Below are positions 11,358-23,282 of a stretch of DNA of 30,000 bases, one piece after another. Location: positions 162,501-192,500 of the forward strand of contig JACVTC010000150.1 of assembly GCA_016946835.1 (NCBI GenBank), written 5' to 3'. Within the stretch, counting starts at the first letter, position 1. Each line of letters opens with the position of its first letter. The position numbers and the translations under genes are program-made. Under the pieces are notes generated by a model. That model ran no database searches and was not told the DNA's origin. It was given only the letters and a program-made list of their open reading frames with translations. This DNA is from Neocallimastix lanati (nom. inval.). Its lineage: Eukaryota > Neocallimastigomycota > Neocallimastigomycetes > Neocallimastigales > Neocallimastigaceae.

Positions 11358-12151
11358 ATAGGTCAGCCTTGAATGCCCTTAATAACTTTGGGAATAAGCT
11401 ATTGATGACCATAATCATAAGATCCTATATAATTTTGTTTAATATATTAAAAAAAAAAAAAAATTAATTCTTTTTAATATATAAAAAAATTTTTTTATCC
11501 CTTTAAACAAACAAACTTCACGACTTGAGAAGAAAGTAAAAAAGAATAAAAATTTAAATAATTTCATAGTTTTAACACATTAAATTAATTTAAACAATTT
11601 TAATAATACAATTTTATTTTATTTTTATTTTTTTTTTTTTTATTTTTTATATTTATTTTTATTCTTATAATTATTTTTATTTTTATATTTATATTTATTT
11701 TTATTCTTATAATTATTTTTATTTTTATATTTATATTTATTTTTATTTTTATATATATTTTTATTTTTGTCTTTATCTTTATATTTATTTTTATTCTTTT
11801 TTTGTTATTATTTTTTTTTTTTTTTTACATTTTTTTTTATTTTGTTCTATTTATTTTCTTTTTACTTTTTTTTTTTTTTATTTTATTCTATATATTTTCT
11901 TTTTATTTTTCTTTTTATTTTGTTATTTTACTTTGTAAAAAAAACTTCTTTTTTCAACATGGTAATTTTTATTAAAAATTTAGCACTTTTTTTTTGTACA
12001 ATATAAATATATATTTATATATATATTTAATTAATTTTATTTCTTTCTTTGTAATTTTTCTTTTTATTTCTATTATTTAATTTAATTTTTTTTTATCTTT
12101 ATTACTTTATTTTTATTTTATTTTTTGTATTGTATTTTTATTTAGGTTAAT
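11233..12151. other. Low-complexity 3' flank of the transporter gene
   Basis: A/T homopolymers, followed by T-rich (TTTTTA)n-like sequence at 11610-12130. In the sense of the minus-strand gene the first 100 bases after its stop are A-rich and contain several AATAAA hexamers (for example complementary to 12110-12124), which could serve as polyadenylation signals. I see no other gene. Confidence 0.5.
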
Positions 12152-13582
12152 TTAAGCACTGTCCTTAACGGCATTTCTTTCTTCGATTTCCTTGTTGATC
12201 TTTTCAATCTTTTCATCGGTTAAACTGTATCTGGAAATAATAATCATACAAACGATAGCAAGAATAGCTGGGATGACACAGACAGTCCAACGAATAGCTT
12301 CTTGAGCAGAGGCCTTTTGCTTGTAAAGATCGTTCATTAAGTAGTTGTTAGAGGTATTACTAATGTTTTGCATAACGAAGGAAACAATGAAGAAGAGGGA
12401 GACGACAACAAGTGGTGGGTTACGAGCGAATTCAGTCCAGAAATCACTAACCTTGACGGAATTGGTTTGACCTTCTTCCATGACAACACGTTCCTTAGTT
12501 TGAGTGAAACAGAAGATAAGAATGATGAAACCGATGACAAAGTAAATAGATAAAGTAGTGAACCAAGCCATTGGATCCTTTGGTAAAGTACTTTCACCAG
12601 CTGGTGGGGAAACATATCCAGAAGCTTGAATAATCCAACCTGGAATAGCACCACCTAAAGCAAAACCGGCCTTGAAGAATAAACCAGTAATAGCGTTAAC
12701 AATAGCGGAAATTCTACGACCAGTCTTCCATTCACCGTAAGAAATAACTTCTGGAACAAGAGCCCATTGGTAACCGGTAGCAACACAAACACCAGTGGAT
12801 TTAATTAAGTTACCAATACGGTACCACCAGTCATTAGCATTCATTCTACTAGCGACGTATAAAATAGCATTACCACAGACAGCAACGGTTAAGAAAACGT
12901 AGAACATATTCTTCTTACCAATTAAATTCTTAATAGCTGGCATAAATGGAACAATGCAGAGATTTGGAATGTTACCGAATAAGTTGAAGAGAATCATATC
13001 CCATGGAATTGGGGTACCACCAACAATAGCAATGAAAAGGAAAAGTAAGGTGTATACGAAGAAACAACCAATGTTAGCACACCACATACGAAGAGAAGTA
13101 AGCATGGTAATTTCATCATTATCTCTAGTTAAAGAAGAGTTAATAGCACCATATGGAACATTAACTAAAGTGTAAGATAAAGATAATAAGATGTAGGTAA
13201 TGTAGATGTATGGAACGGATGGAGCAAATTTATTCCAGAAGGTAAGAGCGGAGAAGACGGTTAAAGGAATACCACCGATAATTAAGTAGGAACGGTATTT
13301 ACCCCAACGTGGGTGATGCTTATCAATGAAAGCACCAACAATTGGATCCCAAACCATATCAACAAAACGAACGATTAACATTAAAGTAGATGCAATACCA
13401 GCAGCCTTACTTCTATCACCACCTAAAATGTAAACATCAGTACAGAAGAACATAAGTTGAGAGGCAACGGTTTGATAAATTAAATTTTGGGCTAAATCAC
13501 CAGAAGCAAAACCGAATCTTTGAACCCAAGAAAGTTTGTAGAAACCTTTGGCTTCTAAATCTCTTTTATCACTTTCAGACAT
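12152..13582 (-). CDS. GPH-family sugar:cation symporter with permuted helix order
   Basis: A 476-residue, intronless membrane protein of the glycoside-pentoside-hexuronide:cation symporter family (TC 2.A.2, MFS_2), which imports glycosides or pentosides with H+ or Na+. RFVDMVWDP (R72, D75, D79) has the R-x2-D-x3-D spacing of the MelB cation site, followed by the TM2-3 loop RWGKYR (92-97). SYGEWKTGRR (281-290) is the TM10-11 loop, with K304 in the next helix, and TKERV (362-366) is the loop after TM6. Predicted helices number 12. Compared with bacterial members the order is TM1-5 (1-190), TM8-11 (191-326), TM6-7 (332-422), TM12 (423-476). Start: the first ATG has G at -3 and follows an A-tract. 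The codons are far GC-richer than the flanks, suggesting strong expression. Substrate unknown. Confidence 0.93.
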   Translation of the reverse strand: MSESDKRDLEAKGFYKLSWVQRFGFASGDLAQNLIYQTVASQLMFFCTDVYILGGDRSKAAGIASTLMLIVRFVDMVWDPIVGAFIDKHHPRWGKYRSYLIIGGIPLTVFSALTFWNKFAPSVPYIYITYILLSLSYTLVNVPYGAINSSLTRDNDEITMLTSLRMWCANIGCFFVYTLLFLFIAIVGGTPIPWDMILFNLFGNIPNLCIVPFMPAIKNLIGKKNMFYVFLTVAVCGNAILYVASRMNANDWWYRIGNLIKSTGVCVATGYQWALVPEVISYGEWKTGRRISAIVNAITGLFFKAGFALGGAIPGWIIQASGYVSPPAGESTLPKDPMAWFTTLSIYFVIGFIILIFCFTQTKERVVMEEGQTNSVKVSDFWTEFARNPPLVVVSLFFIVSFVMQNISNTSNNYLMNDLYKQKASAQEAIRWTVCVIPAILAIVCMIIISRYSLTDEKIEKINKEIEERNAVKDSA

Positions 13583-15006
<1,424 letters not shown>

Positions 15007-15136
15007 TTTTTTACCATTAATAAAATTTATTTATTTATTTATCTATTTATTTATTTATCTATATATGATTTTATTTATTTATCTATTTATTTATTTATTT
15101 ATCTATTTATTTATTTATCTATTTATTTATTTATTA
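15007..15136. repeat. (ATTT/ATCT)n tetranucleotide microsatellite
   Basis: Runs of TTTATTTATTTATCTA with regularly spaced C substitutions. No coding content. Confidence 0.9.
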
Positions 15137-15669
15137 TTTTATTTATTTATACTCAACTATTTTTTTATTTAATAACATATTATTAAGTTGATTGAAAAGT
15201 CAATATAAAAAATTATAGATGTAAATCAATTTGTTCTATTTATTATATTATATTGTTGATACTTATTTATTATATTTATTTATTATATTTATGAAGAGAT
15301 TTTTATTACATTTATTTATTATATCTATGAAAGAGATTTCCTTTTTATTTTATTTTATTTTATTTTATTTTAATTATTTTCTATTAATTTAATTCTATTA
15401 AATAGAATATATTAAATAGAATATATTAAACAGAATATATTCATTTCTATTTTATTTATTTATTCTACTCTATAAATTTTAACTTTGATAAATTTGATAA
15501 AATTTATCAAAGTTATTTCCCCCATCAAATTTAATAAATAATTTAATATTTTTATATCCCCCAACTTCTTTTTTTTTTTTTTTTTAATTTATTATAAATA
15601 ATATTTAAATAATATAATTAATAATTAAATAATAAAAAAGAAATTAAAAGAATAAAAAATTATTTAATT
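15137..15669. other. AT-rich spacer with a perfect short hairpin
   Basis: AACTTTGATAAATTT at 15481-15495 and its exact complement at 15500-15514 form a 15-bp stem with a 4-base loop. Two C5 runs follow within 55 bases (15529-15533 and 15558-15562 areas). A tandem (ATTAAATAGAATAT)n stretch lies near 15395-15440. No gene seen. Confidence 0.5.
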
Positions 15670-16162
15670 ATTTATTTATTATTTATTATTTATTATTCAA
15701 TTATTAATTATTTATTCATTTATTATTTATTATTTATTATTTATTATTTATTATTTATTATTTATTATTCAATTATTTATTATTTATTATTTACTATTTA
15801 TTATTTATTATTTATTATTTATTATTTATTTATTATTTATAATTTATTATTTATTATTTATTATTTATTATTTATTATTTATTATTTATTATTTATTATT
15901 TATTCTAATATTTATTATTTATTATTAATTATTTATTCTAATATTTATTATTTATTATTAATTATTTATTATTTATTATTAATTATTTATTATTTATTAT
16001 TTATTATTTATTATTTATTATTTATTATTTATTATTTATTATTTATTATTTATTATTTATTATTTATTATTTATTATTTATTATTTATTATTTATTATTT
16101 ATTATTTATTATTTATTATTTATTATTTATTATTTATTATTTATTATTTATTATTTATTATG
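15670..16162. repeat. (TTATTTA)n heptanucleotide tandem repeat
   Basis: About 490 bp with period 7. It is nearly pure from about 15975 to 16160 and interrupted by TTCTAATA and TTAATTA variants earlier. It is non-coding. Confidence 0.93.
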
Positions 16163-17519
16163 TATTATAATAAAAAAATTAAAATTTTCAATTCTTATTA
16201 ATATGATATTGATAAAGTACGTCTTGGTTTAGTATCTCTTACTGGGAGAAGTTATATTTATTTTTATTTATGTAATTTATTAATATAAATATAATTTTAT
16301 TCATTTATTTATTACAAATATATTTATTTATTTTATAATTAAAATTTATTTAATTAAATTTTAATATTACTGAACTAATTTTATTAATAAAAATATATTT
16401 AATTTTACTATATTAATTTTTTAACTACTTTGAATTGCAAAGAATAAACATAAAGAAAAAGTATAATTAAAGAAAATTATAAAGAATACTTTTTCTTTAT
16501 GTTAATTATAAACTATTTTAAAATAATAAAAATTAAATATTTAGTTAAATAATATAAAATAGTATAATAATAAAAATATAAAAATATTTAAAAATATTAT
16601 AAAAATATATTAAAATAAAATAATTAAAATAAAATAAACTAAATCATTATAAATTTATAAACCATTTACATATTTACATAACATAGAATTTATGTTATAT
16701 ATTTTATGTTTACATTAATTTAAAATTTTTTACAGAATTTATAATATTCCATAAATTTATACTATATCACGTTATTTTGGATCATTTTATAAATCATATG
16801 ATAATTAATCAAGTGATTTATTTATTTTTATGTAATTATTAATAAAATAATTTATTTAATAATTAAGTTTTTATTTTCATTTTTATATCAATAGTTAAAC
16901 TATATAATGTATATAATGAATATGGACCTATTTAATAGTATGGACACATAGATATATTTATATATTTTTTATTTAATTTTGATTTTAATGATTTATTTAT
17001 TATTTATTATTAATTATTCAATTATTCAATTATTTATTATTTATTATTCAATTATTTATTATTCAATTATTCAATTATTTATTATTTATTATTCAATTAT
17101 TTATTATTCAATTATTTATTATTTATTATTTATTCATTTATTCATTTATTCATTTATTCATTTATTAAAGTAACCCTTATTAAAGTAATCCTTTGGTCTA
17201 TATTTAATAATAGACAAAAAAAATTAAAAAAACTTTTTTTTCTACAGATTGTTGTATTAATGGGCTTTATTATTATCACTAAATTAAGTCTAAATTAAAT
17301 AAAATGTTATAAAAACTCAAATAAAAACTTTAATGATTAATAAAATAAATTTTGTATTAATCACGTGTAAATTTTAATAAATGATGAAAATAAACGTGAT
17401 AAAGATAAATTTATGATAAAACATAAATTTATTTGAAGTTCATTATTTTTAGGTGAAAATAAAATTATAAATTTACTATTTAAAAATTTTTTTTTTTTTT
17501 TGGTTAATTACATAAAATA
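16163..17519. other. Gene-free AT-rich spacer with hairpin and TTATT/CAATT repeats
   Basis: A 17-bp perfect inverted repeat (16447-16463 with 16487-16503; arm AACATAAAGAAAAAGTA, 23-base loop) is the strongest structure. At 16985-17165 short TTATTATT and CAATTATT units are tandemly repeated; the plus-strand frame across them (16979-17173) is translated repeat. Nothing else recognised. Confidence 0.5.
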
Positions 17520-17693
17520 GGGAGAGTTGCACTTCCCCAGATTGCATTTCGCCAGAATTTTTGAAAGCATGTGGCGTATTAAAAATGTTGCATTTCGCCA
17601 AATTGAAAATTATTACATTAATAAATAAATAAATAAATAAATAAAATTAAATATTATTAATTGTTAGAAGTAGAAATTTATGATATAAAATAA

Positions 17694-18374
17694 GGGAGAG
17701 GTCCAAAACGGGGAGAGCGCGTTTCGGAACCGCACGTGAATGGTATAAGCCACATGTTTTTTGAGATGGCGTATTATATATAAATTTTTTTATATAAATA
17801 AATAATTAAATAATAATTAAATAAATATTTTATTTTATAATAATTTCATAATTTAATATATATTTGATAATAAAAAATAATATTATATTCATAAATAAAA
17901 ATTTATAAAAAATAATATAAGTCACATTCCGAAATGAAAATTTATGTAAAAATATTTAAAGCCATATTCCGAAACGCACCACCCTCGTCCAAAACGCCAA
18001 TTTTCACGTGATATATTAAAATATGTGGCTTTTTTAAATTAATAGTTATATGATACTATTTTGTTGTATTATTAATTTGTAATTTTTTTCTTAAAATTTA
18101 TTAAGTGAATAATTAAATAAATTATAATGGTTAGATAAAAATAAATATTTTTTTACAAAAAAAAATAAAATAAAATATTCAAACAATTAAAAGGTTTATT
18201 TTTTGTAAAAAAAAAAAATACTAATAAAATACTTTAACAATTATATAGATTTATTTATTTAAAAAAAAAAAAATTAATAAAATATTTTAACATAATATAA
18301 ATTTTAAAAGCCACAAATAAATAGATGGCTTATTAAAATTTCAAAAAAAAAAATTGGCGTTTTGGACCACATTC
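17694..18374. mobile_element. MULE-type MITE, itself interrupted by a second MITE
   Basis: Inner arms GTCCAAAACGCCAATTTT at 17987-18004 and its exact complement at 18350-18367 give an 18-bp perfect inverted repeat. The true left end was separated by the later insertion: GGGAGAG plus GTCCAAAACG at 17694-17710. A 9-bp direct repeat ATAAAATAA flanks the outer ends exactly (17685-17693 and 18375-18383), the target duplication length expected of Mutator-like elements. Without the insertion the element would be about 395 bp. It has no coding capacity. Confidence 0.7.
17711..17986. mobile_element. 276-bp MITE inserted in the terminal repeat of another MITE
   Basis: The left end GGGAGAGCGCGTTTCGGAA and the right end (opposite strand) GAGGGTGGTGCGTTTCGGAA share the perfect block GCGTTTCGGAA. 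The host sequence GTCCAAAACG is duplicated directly at both edges (17701-17710 and 17987-17996), a 10-bp target-site duplication. It is related to the truncated copy at 29036-29195 over most of its left half. Confidence 0.75.
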
Positions 18375-19328
18375 ATAAAATAAATGTTAAATTAGATTAA
18401 ATTAATATAAATATATGAATCATATCATGTAATACATTAATTAAATAAATTAACATGTATCTAAATTTAGCCACAGTCCTTGTATAAATAGAACTAATTT
18501 TACTTCAATTGTAAAATCTGAGGTTAGTTATTAATACATAATAATAAACATTTATTATAAAACCCATTTTTACCTTCTAAGATTAATATTGATATATTTA
18601 ATATTTTTGAAGTAAATATTTAAATATTAAAATAATTTTTCATATATAAATTTCTTTACAAATATCTGTTTAAATAAATAATAAATTGATAAATAATAAA
18701 TAAAAAAAAAAAAAAAATAATAATAATAAAATAAACAATATAGTAATATAATTAATAAAAAAAAATAATAATAATACAAACAGTATTGCTATAATTATAA
18801 AAGGATTGTCATTAATAATAATAATGACGATTAAATTATAAATAATATTATTATTATTTACAAATATATATATAAATGAATTAATAAAAATAATATTTAC
18901 CTACTTAAGAAAAATGTAAAAAAAAAAAATTTTTCTTATAGTATTTTATAAATTAATAATAAATAATATATAATAAATAATAAATAAATAATATAAACTG
19001 TATCAACAATTACAGAAACATCAATAATAATATTTTTATAATAAAGATGATAATTATAATAGTTATTAAATATAAAAATAAATATAAAATTATAATATAA
19101 AAATTTTATACTTTATATAATAAAAAATATAATAAACTTATAAATACTTTATATTTATCCAGTTACACTAAAAAAAGGAATTATTTAAAATATAGAAGAA
19201 TTAAAAAATAAGATTGGAGAATTAATCTTCATTTAAAGTATATATAATTAAAAATATATATTATTAAAATTAATTATTAGAATATTTAATTAGAAACTTT
19301 TATTAAAAAAAAAAAAAAAAAAAAAAAA
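18375..19328. other. MULE 5' subterminal region
   Basis: Non-coding AT-rich DNA between the nested MITEs and the transposase relic. CACGTG-type and GCCAC motifs stop before 18500. A TATAAATA at about 18483 could be an old promoter for the transposase. Confidence 0.35.
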
Positions 19329-19436
19329 TGGAGAAAAATCTAGAAATTGAAATAAGCAAAACTAATAGAGAAAAAGAACAAATTATTTTAAACAGAAAAA
19401 TAAGTTTAATCTTTCATCCAAAAGGAAAGACAATTC

Positions 19437-19470
<34 letters not shown>

Positions 19471-19904
19471 TGTACAGAATATAAACCATTAAATCAATAT
19501 CCATCTTTCATTTTTTTTAAATAATGAGAATCAAATCTAAGAATAGGATGACTCACATAATCATATTGAAAATAAATTTGGAGCAGCTAAATCAATTATA
19601 AAAAAAAAAAAAATAGAATTAAAGATAAAATTTCAAATAGTTCAATTCCTTTTAATGTAAATATAAAACGTTAAATATGATGAAATTTCTCAAGGTATGG
19701 GTCTTATATGTCCAAGGATATAATTCAATTAAATCCCAAGTAACAAGAAGTAGAAGAAAACAACTACCTCCTGATATAACAACATTTGATGAAATTCCCA
19801 TTGAATCATAAATACTATAAAACAAAAAGGTGATGAAAATTTTATGATATTCAAAAAATAATGATTTAATTATTTTTCAATTTTCCATTTCAAGCAGAAT
19901 TTTT

Positions 19905-19937
<33 letters not shown>

Positions 19938-20281
19938 CATATTTTTTGCGGATGGCACATTTTATATTGCACCTATATTTAGTTATATCAAGTATTCATA
20001 ACTTAGAAACCTATGTTAACAGAATTAAATTGTTTTTTTTTTTTTTTTTACACTACTTCCTTTTCTATATTAAAAAAAATAAAAAAGCAAACAACTTAAG
20101 AAATATTATTATGAAGAAATAAAAAAAAAAAAAATTCTTGTAAATATAATAGTATTGAAATTACACCAATAATATTTCATTGCGATTTTGAAAAAAGTTG
20201 TATCTATTGCTTGCACAAAAAAGTTTTTATTAATGCAAATATTAAAAAATATTGTATATGGCATTTTAAAAAGAGTATTAG

Positions 20282-20321
<40 letters not shown>

Positions 20322-20496
20322 ATGTGGTAATAAAGTTGAAAAAAAATATAAAAGATTTATTATATTTATTATAATCATATTTCGAACTTTCTTTCTTTTT
20401 CATTAATCCTGAATATATCTATGATATTTATAGTAAAATAAAAAGTTGAGTGCCTAAGAACATAATTATGTTCAATTTTTTTTAGAATTTTTAGAA

Positions 20497-20531
<35 letters not shown>

Positions 20532-20639
20532 CTTATTTTAATTAATTTTGAAACTGAAAATTGGAACTATGATGATAATATTGAGCATATTACAAATAAT
20601 GTTTCAGAAACTTTTAATAAATAATTAAAACAAAAAAAT

Positions 20640-20678
<39 letters not shown>

Positions 20679-20990
20679 TTTTTTTTTTTACAATTATTAT
20701 CAGAATTGCAAAAAAAAAAAAAAAAAAAAAAGAAGAATCAAAATATTATATTGATTACGAAAGGAGAAGGAGAACTGCTGGAATTTTAAGAAATAAAAAA
20801 CAAAAAAAAAAAAAAAAAAAAAAATTAATAAGAACTGAGGAAATCAAAGCTTTGGTTTTGGTTAAAATATTACAAAAATTATGGAAATTTTATTAAAAAA
20901 AAAAAAAAAGGAAAAGTGTCAGAAATAATTTCATTGAATTATGGTTAAAATGCTTAAGTTAAATGATTTAAATATAAAAAAATTATGGAT
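19329..20990 (+). pseudogene. MULE transposase relic (FLYWCH zinc finger plus DDE domain)
   Basis: An ATG opens 47 codons, after which frameshifts, stops and long A-tracts break the gene. Pieces in order: CTEYKPLNQYPSFI and a HNH stretch (about 19473-19600) from an N-terminal FLYWCH-like zinc finger; KSQVTRSRRKQLPPDITTF (about 19728-19785), typical of fungal MULE transposases; ADGTFYIAPIFSY with the first catalytic D at 19951; FHCDFE with the second D at 20184; the C-x2-H metal motif CIWH at 20253-20264; ITNNVSETFN with the catalytic E at 20607; YERRRRTAG at about 20757. The first D is out of frame with the second, and the last two acids share a frame. Many A-runs sit where lysine codons would be. 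The gene is dead; its family assignment is secure from motif order. Confidence 0.85.
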
Positions 20991-21394
20991 TAAATAATAA
21001 ATTATTTAAGAAATGACAGAAAATTGACCAAATATATTCAGTCATATATAAATATTAATTTTTTTAATAGTAAAAATTATTTTAAAAAGAGAATAAATAT
21101 TGAATAAATACAATAATGATTAAAGTATTTTTAATCTTTATTAGATTAGGTTAGCTTAAGAACATTAAAATATATATTTATGATTATTTATGATAAAATA
21201 TTATTATTTTAAAAATATATATTTATAATTAAAATATTGTAATAATATTATTTTTTATGATTGTTAATTATTTTTTTTTTTTTTTACAAAATATCTATAA
21301 TTAATTATAAAATATAATAAAAACAAGTTTAAAAAAAAAAAAATTATTTTGAATTTTTATTTATTTATTTATTCATTCATTTATTTATATTAAT
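20991..21394. other. MULE 3' subterminal region
   Basis: AT-rich and non-coding between the transposase relic and the right inverted end. Nothing else recognised. Confidence 0.4.
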
Positions 21395-21461
21395 AAGCCA
21401 CTTGTCGAAATGCAACTTGGGGAAATGAGGGAGGGGGTGTCATTTCGAAATGTACACTCCC

Positions 21462-21675
21462 GTTTTTTACTGAATATATGATGGTTAGGGTTACAGGTTA
21501 AATATTTTCCCTTTCCTTAAATATTTAATAAATATAATATTTTTATCCTTAATCTTCCACTTAATAGTGATAAGATACTATCCTTAACTGTGGGCCTGAA
21601 AAGATTGTACACGTTTTTGTCATTGAATAATAATTTATATGGGAATTCCCTAGTTATGTGTCATTTAGATAAATT

Positions 21676-21713
<38 letters not shown>

Positions 21714-22810
21714 ATAAAAATGTGGTTTATAAATTACAATTTATTACTTAATGCACTACATTTTTAATTTTTTTTTTTTTTAAATAATTGTTGTTAGAGA
21801 AAATTTGTATTTTGTATTTTTAGTTTATAAATAACATTTTAATTAATATTTATATTTTATTAAAAATTTTATTATAATTTTAAATATTAAACTAATTTAA
21901 TATTTAAAATTATAATAAAATTTTTAATAAAATATAAATATTAATTATAGTTTATTATATTTAAATAGATTATTATAATAGTTTATATAATTTATAATAT
22001 AGTTTCAAAAATTGTTTTTTTTTATAAAAAAATATATATATATATATATATATATAAAAAAATTAATTTATTTCAAAAAATTTATATTACTGTAATTATA
22101 TTTTATAATATTATTTATAACAAACAATTATTGAGAAATTAAATTTCATTTCATTCATCATTCAATTTTTTAAATATAGTATATATTTTTTAAAGTATTG
22201 ATTTAGTATTTATATATAACTTTGTGAAATTAAAAATAAAGTATTTTCACAATAATTAACAATAATTTTAAATTATAAATTAAACTTACAGTCATAACAC
22301 CCCATAATTACAATACGGAACGGAATCGATAGCTTTATTATCATGAGAACTATAATTTATTTTAAATCTCTCTTTTTTTTTAAAAAAAAAAAATTTTTTT
22401 TTTTTATCATTTAGTTTCATAATTAATTTTATATATTATTAATATACCATACCATAATAAACTAATACTTTTGATTATAAATAAAATAATATTAAAATAA
22501 TCACAACTTGTTTATATTGTAAGTATTCTAAAAAATAAATAAAAGATTTATATTCAAAATTAGTTAATATATTTTAATATATTTATGTTTTTTTTTTTTT
22601 TTTTTTTTATTTATTTATTTTTCTATTTATATTTTATATAATTATTTTTTTTTATGTTGTAATTTATTTTAAAAAAATTATATAATATTATTTAAAAATT
22701 TATCGTATAAATTCAACATTTAATTACTTTATTAATTCAAATAAAAAAAAAAAAAAAAAAAAATTATATTGAAATATCTGTAAATAATAAAAAAATTTTT
22801 TTTTTTTTTT
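21462..22810. other. Gene-free spacer containing a long perfect palindrome
   Basis: Apart from the palindrome at 21840-21947, it holds A/T homopolymers, a (TA)n run near 22030-22057 and a moderately complex island at 22285-22370 (CATAACACCCCATAATTAC). No gene, tRNA or repeat match was found. Confidence 0.45.
21840..21947. repeat. Perfect 50-bp inverted repeat with 8-base loop
   Basis: The arm 21840-21889 is exactly complementary to 21898-21947 and the loop is AACTAATT. No mismatch is visible in 50 pairs although the arms are complex AT sequence, not a simple repeat. It could be a foldback element, a replication or extrusion hotspot, or a recent inverted duplication. Confidence 0.93.
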
Positions 22811-22865
22811 CATTATTATAAAGATTTATATCCATTATTACTAACTTTCTAAATCTTTATACTTT

Positions 22866-22913
<48 letters not shown>

Positions 22914-23218
22914 TTTATTTTTACTAAATAGACCTTGAATTTCTTTCTGTAAAGCTAAAATATTAAAATATATTCTTCATCATTTAACATAATATATTCC
23001 GCAAAACAATTTATTGAAGACTGAGATAATTCCTTTGAAAATGGTACTATTCCTGTCATATAAACAAAGGCTAAATAGGAACGATCTTTTTAAATTAAAT
23101 ACTTTAAAAAAAAAATATAGATAATCGTCTTGTTCTTTATTTGTAAACTTTTTATTGTAGATTATGAAGCTCCATTCATAAATAACAAGAACAAATTTTT
23201 TAAATAAAAGTTTTTTTT
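22811..23218 (-). pseudogene. Fragment of a second AAA-ATPase-like gene
   Basis: Same strand as, and clearly homologous to, residues ~175-292 of the intact gene at 23811-25664. Conserved blocks include FVYMTGIVP, ELS, NCFA, MLNDEEY and, at its downstream end, the region around WYNGY. A T-tract of about 50 bases (22867-22915) replaces the stretch just before that end. The Walker B block VLILDEWD has become VLVIYEWS, so the catalytic aspartate is lost. Frameshifts and stops are present, and neither the N-terminal P-loop nor the C-terminal nuclease domain remains. It is a decayed, truncated paralogue. Confidence 0.85.
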
Positions 23219-23282
23219 AATCTAAATCTTTATGCTTTACGGTTTAGTTGGGAAAAAAAAAAATAGCTAAAATTATCATTTT

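Larger units (their letters stand above)
17520..21461 (+). mobile_element. Degenerate Mutator-like (MULE) DNA transposon
   Basis: The left end begins GGGAGAGTTGCACTTCCCCA, with TTGCATTTCGCC at 17543-17554 and GTGGCGTATT at 17571-17580. The right end, read on the opposite strand, begins GGGAGTGTACATTTCG and contains CATTTCCCCAAGTTGCATTT and a GTGGCTTATT block. The two ends are therefore long imperfect terminal inverted repeats. Between them lies a transposase pseudogene of the FLYWCH-MULE type (19329-20990, plus), as expected for an autonomous MULE. No 9-11 bp target duplication is visible at the outer ends, which may have decayed; the two ends could alternatively belong to separate elements. 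A 681-bp nested insertion occupies 17694-18374. Confidence 0.65.

Noticed and set aside
11767-12006. 79-residue plus-strand frame rich in F and Y
   Set aside because: It is a translation of T-rich low complexity in the 3' flank of the transporter.
12337-13175. Other frames overlapping the transporter (12337-12654 minus, 12368-12553 plus, 12954-13175 plus)
   Set aside because: They are overlapped by a clear 476-residue membrane transporter frame; they are shadows.
16199-16260. Relatively GC-rich island (TTACTGGGAGAAGTT) inside microsatellite DNA
   Set aside because: Checked for tRNA and for MULE ends. It has no acceptor stem or T-arm, and only a passing resemblance to the GGGAGAG terminus without an inverted partner.
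20109-20406. Open frames of 89 residues (minus) and 72 residues (plus)
   Set aside because: Both lie over the MULE transposase relic. The transposase motifs FHCDFE and CIWH are read in a different plus-strand frame.
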